A DNA stretch of 64,000 bases, taken from DATCRE01 sp964235605. GTDB lineage: Bacteria; Bacteroidota; Bacteroidia; Cytophagales; Cyclobacteriaceae. The DNA is taken from NCBI GenBank assembly GCA_964235605.1, contig CAXSCR010000010.1, forward strand, positions 28,906 through 92,905, given 5' to 3'. Both the position numbers and the translations under genes were made by a program. Within the stretch, counting starts at the first letter, position 1. Each line of letters starts with the position of its first letter. The notes beneath the pieces were generated by a model, which was not told the origin of the DNA, ran no database searches, and worked only from the letters and a program-made list of their open reading frames with translations. Positions 58,934 through 64,000 of this stretch are shown here, piece by piece.

Positions 58934-59806
58934 TTACTGTACCGGTTCACGTCTATGTTTCCATCTTCGATGCGACCACAGCCATGGGGTAGGGTTAAGA
59001 ATGATTTCACGCTCCAGACGTTTCATAAAGGCTTCTGAGATTTCATTCTCAGTTGTGTCTTGTGGTGTTGAAAACAATAACTCAGGAAAGACCTCATAAT
59101 AACCTCTTCTTGGTCGCTGCACATTCATATAGACAACCGGATAATTAAACTTTACCGCTAATTTTTCAGGTCCGGTGAATACCGCAGTATCTTGATTCAA
59201 AAAAGTTGTCCAGTAGGCATTCAAACGGGTGGCAGTTTGATCTGCAATAAACGCAGTTGCTGTTATTTGTTTTCGGTTTGCCACCATGTCTCGTAAGGTT
59301 TGGTTTACTGGTGTGATTCGTGTGCCGAAGCGGGTACGCATGCGGCTCATCATTTTCTCGAAATAAATGTTGGAGAGTGGCCTATAGATCACTACCAACT
59401 GATGGTTTGTGTTTAACGTAAAACTCGGCCCTGCCCATTCCCAATTGCCATAATGCCCCATCACAATAATAAAGCTTTTTCCTTCCTCATGAAAAGTGTC
59501 TAGCCAGTCCGTATTATGAAATACACAACGCTTTTTTGATTGCGCTGCTGACATGTTAAGCGTTTTAAGGGTTTCAAGAATTACATCACATAAATACTTG
59601 TTGTAGCTATTATACAAAGCATTAATCTCTTCGTTACTTTTTTCTGGGAAAGCATTTTTAAGATTTTGCAGTATAACATTTTTACGATAACCCGTAAGCT
59701 TCAACAAATGGTATAACCCATCAGATAAGACATATAGCGCCCTGAATGGCAACAAAGATATGAGATAAATAAAGGGATAGATTAAGTAGAATACCAGTGC
59801 CTGCAT
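58934..59806 (-). CDS. Lysophospholipid/lipid A-type acyltransferase (LpxL/HtrB-like)
   Basis: A 290-residue inner-membrane acyltransferase of the LpxL-like family. One hydrophobic N-terminal segment (residues 5-25) anchors it. The catalytic motif HYGNWEWAG (about residues 117-125) supplies the His and Glu of the HxxxxE site. Further conserved text is VVIYRPLSNIYFEKMMSRMR and the late WLWSHRRWKHR, a family end motif. It transfers an acyl chain onto a lipid A precursor or aminolipid. The length is normal. It precedes the desaturase gene in the minus-strand transcription direction, and the divergent amine oxidase gene starts 130 bp away. Confidence 0.92.
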   Translation of the reverse strand: MQALVFYLIYPFIYLISLLPFRALYVLSDGLYHLLKLTGYRKNVILQNLKNAFPEKSNEEINALYNSYNKYLCDVILETLKTLNMSAAQSKKRCVFHNTDWLDTFHEEGKSFIIVMGHYGNWEWAGPSFTLNTNHQLVVIYRPLSNIYFEKMMSRMRTRFGTRITPVNQTLRDMVANRKQITATAFIADQTATRLNAYWTTFLNQDTAVFTGPEKLAVKFNYPVVYMNVQRPRRGYYEVFPELLFSTPQDTTENEISEAFMKRLEREIILNPTPWLWSHRRWKHRREPVQ

Positions 59807-59936
59807 GTAAACATTTTTCTAAAAGTAATGATAATGAACTTATAATGCTTCGATGCTTTTTAAATGTATCATTCTCCTTATGCAGCATGAAGGAATGATT
59901 ATTTTTATGATCTATTGAATAATTTCATTCAAATAC

Positions 59937-61199
59937 ATGTCGCATCATATAGTGGTAATTGGTTCTGGGGCGTCAGGTTTAATGGCTGCCTGGAATCTCG
60001 CCCAACAAAATCATAAAGTAACGTTAGTAGAAGCACGCGATAGAATCGGCGGACGCATACATACGCTTACCAATAAATTTTCTATGTCAACTGAAGCTGG
60101 TGCTGAATTTATTCATGGCGATCAGCCGTTGACTATGTCGTTGATCCAAGATTCAAAAAGCGAATTGTCATTGCTTCAAGGCCAAAGGTACCAGTTAATG
60201 AAGGGGAAAATACTATCAAGTGAATTTACCGATGATCAATGGAATCTTTTGGAAGATGCACTGCAAGGCCTAAATACAGATATGGACATGGCCTCCTTCC
60301 TTAACCTATACTTTAAACAGGATCAATATAAAGATCTTCGTCAGCGTGTTAAGAGATTTGTAGAAGGTTATGATGCAGCTGATCTTCACCGTGTAAGTGC
60401 TATGGCTTTAAAGGCTGAATGGTCTGAAAGTGATGACGAGCATCAATATCATATCATCGGCGGATACGCTAGACTGATCCATTATTTACATGAGAAAGTT
60501 AACGCTGCTGGAGTTGCAATTCATCTCTCTTCACCGGTTCAAGCGGTACAATGGTCTGCAGGTAAAGTTAAAGTTGTTACTGAAACCGGACCTACATTTG
60601 AAGCTGATAAAGTTGTTGTCACTGTTCCATTGGGCGTGTTGCAGAAAGGAAGCATCACGTTTACGCCGCCTTTGGCTGAATATCAAGAGGCGGTTAATAA
60701 CATCGGTTTTGGAGGTGTGATTAAATTCTTGTTTGAGTTCAAGGATTCGTTTTGGGAAGACCGCATTACACGACCATTGAAAGATGTAGCCTTTATATTT
60801 TCTGATGCTGGCGTACCCACCTGGTGGAGTCAACTTCCTAATAAGATACCTTTATTAACCGGATGGCTGGGCGGCCCGTCTACGTATAAAACGAATCATA
60901 ATCAACAAGCGCTTTATGAAAAGGCAACAGCATCCCTTCAATATGTATTTAACTGTTCAGCTAAAGTAATTAAGGACGAAATTAAAGAGTGGCATATTGC
61001 AGATTGGGTGGAAGATCCATACGCATGTGGTGCGTATGCCTATGCAACGGTTGAGACACGTAAAGCCAGAACCCTACTCGCTCAACCTGTAAAAGACACC
61101 ATCTATTTTGCTGGTGAAGCCATCTATGAAGGCTCGGCCATGGGTTCAGTTGAAGCAGCACTAGTAAGCGGGCAAGGCATTGCCAAAAAGATTATATGA
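59937..61199 (+). CDS. FAD-dependent flavin amine oxidase
   Basis: A 420-residue flavoenzyme. The FAD-binding Rossmann motif is VVIGSGASGLMAAWNL (residues 5-20). The second conserved stretch EARDRIGGRIHT (about 34-45) contains the Gly-Arg pair of the amine oxidase family. KVVVTVPLGVLQKGSITFTPPL lies in mid-protein. The C-terminal FAD contact TIYFAGEAIYEGSAMGSVEAALVSG is intact. No export signal is present. The substrate could be a monoamine, polyamine or amino acid; the sequence does not decide. The gene is transcribed divergently from the acyltransferase gene and convergently with the histidine kinase gene. Confidence 0.92.
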   Translation: MSHHIVVIGSGASGLMAAWNLAQQNHKVTLVEARDRIGGRIHTLTNKFSMSTEAGAEFIHGDQPLTMSLIQDSKSELSLLQGQRYQLMKGKILSSEFTDDQWNLLEDALQGLNTDMDMASFLNLYFKQDQYKDLRQRVKRFVEGYDAADLHRVSAMALKAEWSESDDEHQYHIIGGYARLIHYLHEKVNAAGVAIHLSSPVQAVQWSAGKVKVVTETGPTFEADKVVVTVPLGVLQKGSITFTPPLAEYQEAVNNIGFGGVIKFLFEFKDSFWEDRITRPLKDVAFIFSDAGVPTWWSQLPNKIPLLTGWLGGPSTYKTNHNQQALYEKATASLQYVFNCSAKVIKDEIKEWHIADWVEDPYACGAYAYATVETRKARTLLAQPVKDTIYFAGEAIYEGSAMGSVEAALVSGQGIAKKII

Positions 61200-61297
61200 C
61201 CCGTGTTTATTTTTAACTTTAGCAACTGCGCAGCGTTTAAATCATTTTATGGGAGGGATTTGCTTTTAAAAAGCAGTAAAGTGGTTATGCTACTTTT

Positions 61298-63676
61298 TTA
61301 GATGTTAATGGTTGATTGCTTTAAAAATCTACACATCATGGTAATTAATTTTTTCTGCGTATATGGCTTGCTCAAATACGAAGAGAACCCAACACTTTCA
61401 TAGTGCTTGATATCATCGGTATATACGTTCGCTGTTAAGGCAATAATAGGAACCTGGTTGTTATTGCCACGTATTATTTTAGTAGCTTCGATGCCATCCA
61501 TTACCGGCATCCGTATATCCATCAAAATAAGATCAAACGTCTCTGCTTGTAATTTAAGGACTGCTTCAAGACCGTTTTGTGCATAACTTAATTCGCAGTT
61601 TGTATTTTTAAGCATTAGCGTAGCAAGTTTTCTATTCAACTCATTATCATCAACAATTAATATTTTGCTGCTATTGAAGTGAATTCCTTTGTGGTCATCC
61701 AAAGCCGCTTCCTCCATACCTTCATTTGATATATCAAGTCTTAATTGAAACCAAAATTGGGTACCATTGCCGCCTACATTTGGCTGTAATTGAAAAGGGC
61801 TTACAATATGTATTTCACTGCCAAGAAATCTTACAACTTGTTTTACGATACTTAAACCCAAACCCGAACCACCATACTGCTTCGATATAGTAGCGTCAGC
61901 CTGTGTAAAACTTTCGAATATTCGATCGTGGCTTTCTTTATTAACACCTATCCCTGTATCAGAAACACTTATTCTAATTTGTGCATGCTGATCAATTTCA
62001 ACATTATTTACAAGATCACATTTTACTTCTATTATACCTTCGCGAGTAAACTTAAGCGCGTTGCCAACAAGGTTTACTATCACCTGTCTGATTTTATGAA
62101 TATCGCCCTTGAGGTAAGTTGGAATATTATCGTCTATGAGAAGTTTAAAGCTTAATCCTTTTTTTGAAGCAGAAGCTTTGTATGGATTTAGTGAATGGGC
62201 AACTATTTGACTTAGGTTAAAAGTAGTCTCATCTAATGTTAATTTTCCTTCTTCAATTTTATTTAAATCTAAAACTTCACCAATCAGTCTCAATAACACG
62301 TCGCCTGAGGTAAGAATATTATTTAGATGTTCTTTTTGCTCTTTAGCTAAATCTTGTTGATGCAGCATTTCGGCGAACCCCATAATGGCATTAATGGGCG
62401 TTCGTATCTCATGACTCATATTAGCTAAAAACCGTGATTTGATTTTACTTGCCCACTCGGCTTTTTCCTTTGCATCTTGCAATTCTCGTTCAACTTGTTT
62501 CTTGCTTGTAATGTCCAACGAAATACCGATCACTCCATTCTTTGAAATGATATCTGGAAATGCATATGTCTCAAAACAATAATCAATGCCGTTGTAAGAA
62601 CCTGGAACTATGATCGGTTTACTTTCAGCCTTTAAAATTTCGATAACTTTACTTTGGTCAGCAAATACTTGATGAATATTTTTACCTACAAGGTCGTTGT
62701 CTTTTAAGCCTAACCCTTCTAAACCTTTACCCATTGATTCTTGGTAAAAGCCATCTTTATCTATATGGAAAAGCGCAATAGGAATATTGGTAAGTATTGA
62801 ATCAAGTATTTTGCTTTTTCTTTTGACTTCTTGCTGGGCTTTAATAAAGTTGCTTTCATATATACTTAGGTTCTTCGCATATATCCAAACGAAGACGAAA
62901 AAGATAACAATTGTAAAAACGGTTATTATGGCTACACCAAACTCCAATTCAAAATACCCGGCGCGCTCGCCTTGTAATCTAAAATAACCTAAAGCAAGCG
63001 GCACTAGAATGATAAGGGGTATAAACCGTCTCGCTATTTTTGCGCCTATTTCCTTGCCTATCAAAACTTTCATAAATCGTGACTCGGGCTGCATTAATAA
63101 TATCGTTACCGTTGCCATGAGGAACAGGAAACCAGTATGGAATGCCATGGGATAAAATGGTCCAAATCCCATTAGGTTCTTTTCAGAATAGAGATATCCA
63201 ACAATCGCTAAACCACTTAAGGCTACCACAGGTAAAAGTATAATCTCAGCGACGAAGCTTCGTTTTCTAAAATAGGTGCAGTATGCTAAGGAAATAAAAA
63301 GAAAACATATTGCTGTATTCGGAGCCATTCGTGGCGCCAGTGGATATTTATTAATCTCATCTTCAAAAAAAATAAGATCCAGTTTGATGCTCGATTGTAA
63401 GGAAAATGCTTCCATAATACGAGGGAGTGATGACAGCGCAATCAATAGGAAAGTGAGGAATAGTATCCGCTTTTTAAATGTTGTTAGGGTAGTGTAATTA
63501 AAACTAAAGAAAGAAGTTAATCCAATAATAATAAAAAGTACTGCGGTGAACGGATTCATGCAGTTAAAGTGAGGAGATATGCTTTTTAATACTTGAACAT
63601 CGTAATACCATCCAAACAGAACAACCATGGCGGTCAAAATAATGAGACTGTTAAGCGCAAAGGCAATTCTTTTCAA
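61298..63676 (-). CDS. Hybrid sensor histidine kinase with PAS and receiver domains
   Basis: A 792-residue membrane sensor. The N-terminal 270 residues contain about seven hydrophobic segments. A short coiled linker (KAQQEVKRKSKIL) and a PAS domain follow (about 290-395, NIPIALFHIDKDGFY). The HisKA helix carries the phosphorylated His422 in MSHEIRTP. The HATPase has its N, G1 and G2 boxes (VNLVGNALKF, DTGIGV, GGSGLGLSIV), and the C-terminal receiver has acceptor Asp720 in LMDIRMPVMDG and the conserved Lys in LSKPY. The start is a TTG at 63676, since the next ATG lies inside the first helix. No DNA-binding regulator is adjacent, so the partner and signal are unknown. Confidence 0.92.
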   Translation of the reverse strand: MKRIAFALNSLIILTAMVVLFGWYYDVQVLKSISPHFNCMNPFTAVLFIIIGLTSFFSFNYTTLTTFKKRILFLTFLLIALSSLPRIMEAFSLQSSIKLDLIFFEDEINKYPLAPRMAPNTAICFLFISLAYCTYFRKRSFVAEIILLPVVALSGLAIVGYLYSEKNLMGFGPFYPMAFHTGFLFLMATVTILLMQPESRFMKVLIGKEIGAKIARRFIPLIILVPLALGYFRLQGERAGYFELEFGVAIITVFTIVIFFVFVWIYAKNLSIYESNFIKAQQEVKRKSKILDSILTNIPIALFHIDKDGFYQESMGKGLEGLGLKDNDLVGKNIHQVFADQSKVIEILKAESKPIIVPGSYNGIDYCFETYAFPDIISKNGVIGISLDITSKKQVERELQDAKEKAEWASKIKSRFLANMSHEIRTPINAIMGFAEMLHQQDLAKEQKEHLNNILTSGDVLLRLIGEVLDLNKIEEGKLTLDETTFNLSQIVAHSLNPYKASASKKGLSFKLLIDDNIPTYLKGDIHKIRQVIVNLVGNALKFTREGIIEVKCDLVNNVEIDQHAQIRISVSDTGIGVNKESHDRIFESFTQADATISKQYGGSGLGLSIVKQVVRFLGSEIHIVSPFQLQPNVGGNGTQFWFQLRLDISNEGMEEAALDDHKGIHFNSSKILIVDDNELNRKLATLMLKNTNCELSYAQNGLEAVLKLQAETFDLILMDIRMPVMDGIEATKIIRGNNNQVPIIALTANVYTDDIKHYESVGFSSYLSKPYTQKKLITMMCRFLKQSTINI

Positions 63677-63868
63677 AGCAGGATATTTAATTGTAAGCTA
63701 AACTACCTTTATTGTTATAATAAAAAATTCAAATATCTCCATAAAACATACTTTAACTAGATAGCCTGTAAATCAAATTTAAATGGGTAGATATTGCTAG
63801 AGATAGCAACAAAGCCAACAACACACCATCGCTTTATTATTTTCTTGTTTCGGGTCTTAATGAGCCCG
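63677..63868. other. Region upstream of the histidine kinase gene
   Basis: AT-rich, presumably holding the kinase promoter on the minus strand. No gene or remnant is recognised. Confidence 0.3.
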
Positions 63869-63957
63869 ATATGTGAGTCACCTGCATAAAACTTTAATAA
63901 ATCCATCTAGCAGCTCAAAGCGAGCAGCCAAAAGCTAAAGTTTAATATTAAAAACTT
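63869..63957 (+). repeat. Dispersed intergenic repeat, copy 4
   Basis: Matches copies 1 and 2 from ATGTGAGTCACCTGCATAAA (63871-63890) through TAGCAGCTCAAAGC, GAGCAGCCAAAAGCT and TTTAATATTAAAAACTT. It lies more than 40 kb from the other copies, so the repeat is genome-dispersed rather than a local duplication. Confidence 0.75.
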
Positions 63958-64000
63958 CCAGGTAGAGCGGTTCGTTTCCTCCCCGCTCCCCTACAGACCC

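Overview
The window is a chromosomal scaffold piece from a Bacteroidota bacterium, most likely of the order Cytophagales. The evidence is five proteins or remnants with type IX secretion (T9SS) C-terminal sorting domains (CTDs), a TonB-dependent receptor with an N-terminal carboxypeptidase-regulatory-like domain, many lipoproteins with loose Bacteroidota lipoboxes, AT-rich intergenic DNA with few Shine-Dalgarno sites, and Bacteroidota-typical families (DUF4112, TMEM220, four-helix-bundle S23-like protein, GH57/DUF3536). No tRNA, rRNA, CRISPR array or prophage was recognised. A 10-N assembly gap lies at 6050-6059. The exact genus is inference.

Layout. 1-3.2 kb: a CorA-type metal channel and an oligoendopeptidase F, both on the minus strand. 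3.6-18.4 kb: a giant (about 4,260 residues plus the gap) secreted protein built of five roughly 2.3-3 kb super-modules with a T9SS CTD, then a smaller relative. 18.7-31.7 kb: an accessory, decaying region with a secreted zinc protease fused to a mannose-binding-lectin-like domain, an alpha/beta hydrolase, a DUF4112 protein, a Tat-signal class V aminotransferase, a discoidin/metallopeptidase T9SS protein, an OmpA lipoprotein and an SGNH hydrolase. Between them lie at least two decayed genes (a T9SS protein tail and a TrkA/potassium-channel protein), copies of a dispersed intergenic repeat, and a 504-bp MITE-like element with terminal inverted repeats and a 4-bp duplication.

31.8-41.5 kb: carbohydrate catabolism. 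An MFS sugar transporter diverges from xylB-xylA, and the space between holds the decayed C-terminus of a Nudix (NrtR/XylR-type) regulator. Next come a Gfo/Idh/MocA dehydrogenase, two sugar phosphate isomerase/epimerase-like proteins and a lipoprotein cytochrome c. A small four-helix-bundle gene bracketed by inverted degenerate repeats interrupts this run.

41.5-57.6 kb: a TonB-dependent receptor and a TMEM220 membrane protein, then a GlgE-type alpha-glucan locus: two lipoprotein GH13 amylases, GlgE maltosyltransferase, a TreS-maltokinase fusion, GlgB branching enzyme and a GH57/DUF3536 protein. The four canonical GlgE-pathway activities are all represented, but the TreS domain has lost its catalytic nucleophile (Pro at residue 208) and other conserved GH13 residues, while maltokinase, GlgE and GlgB motifs look intact. 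This suggests a route fed by maltose rather than trehalose, perhaps supplied by the two exported amylases.

57.9-64 kb: a fatty acid desaturase and a lipid A-type acyltransferase (minus), an FAD-dependent amine oxidase (plus), a large hybrid histidine kinase (minus), and another copy of the dispersed repeat at the right edge.
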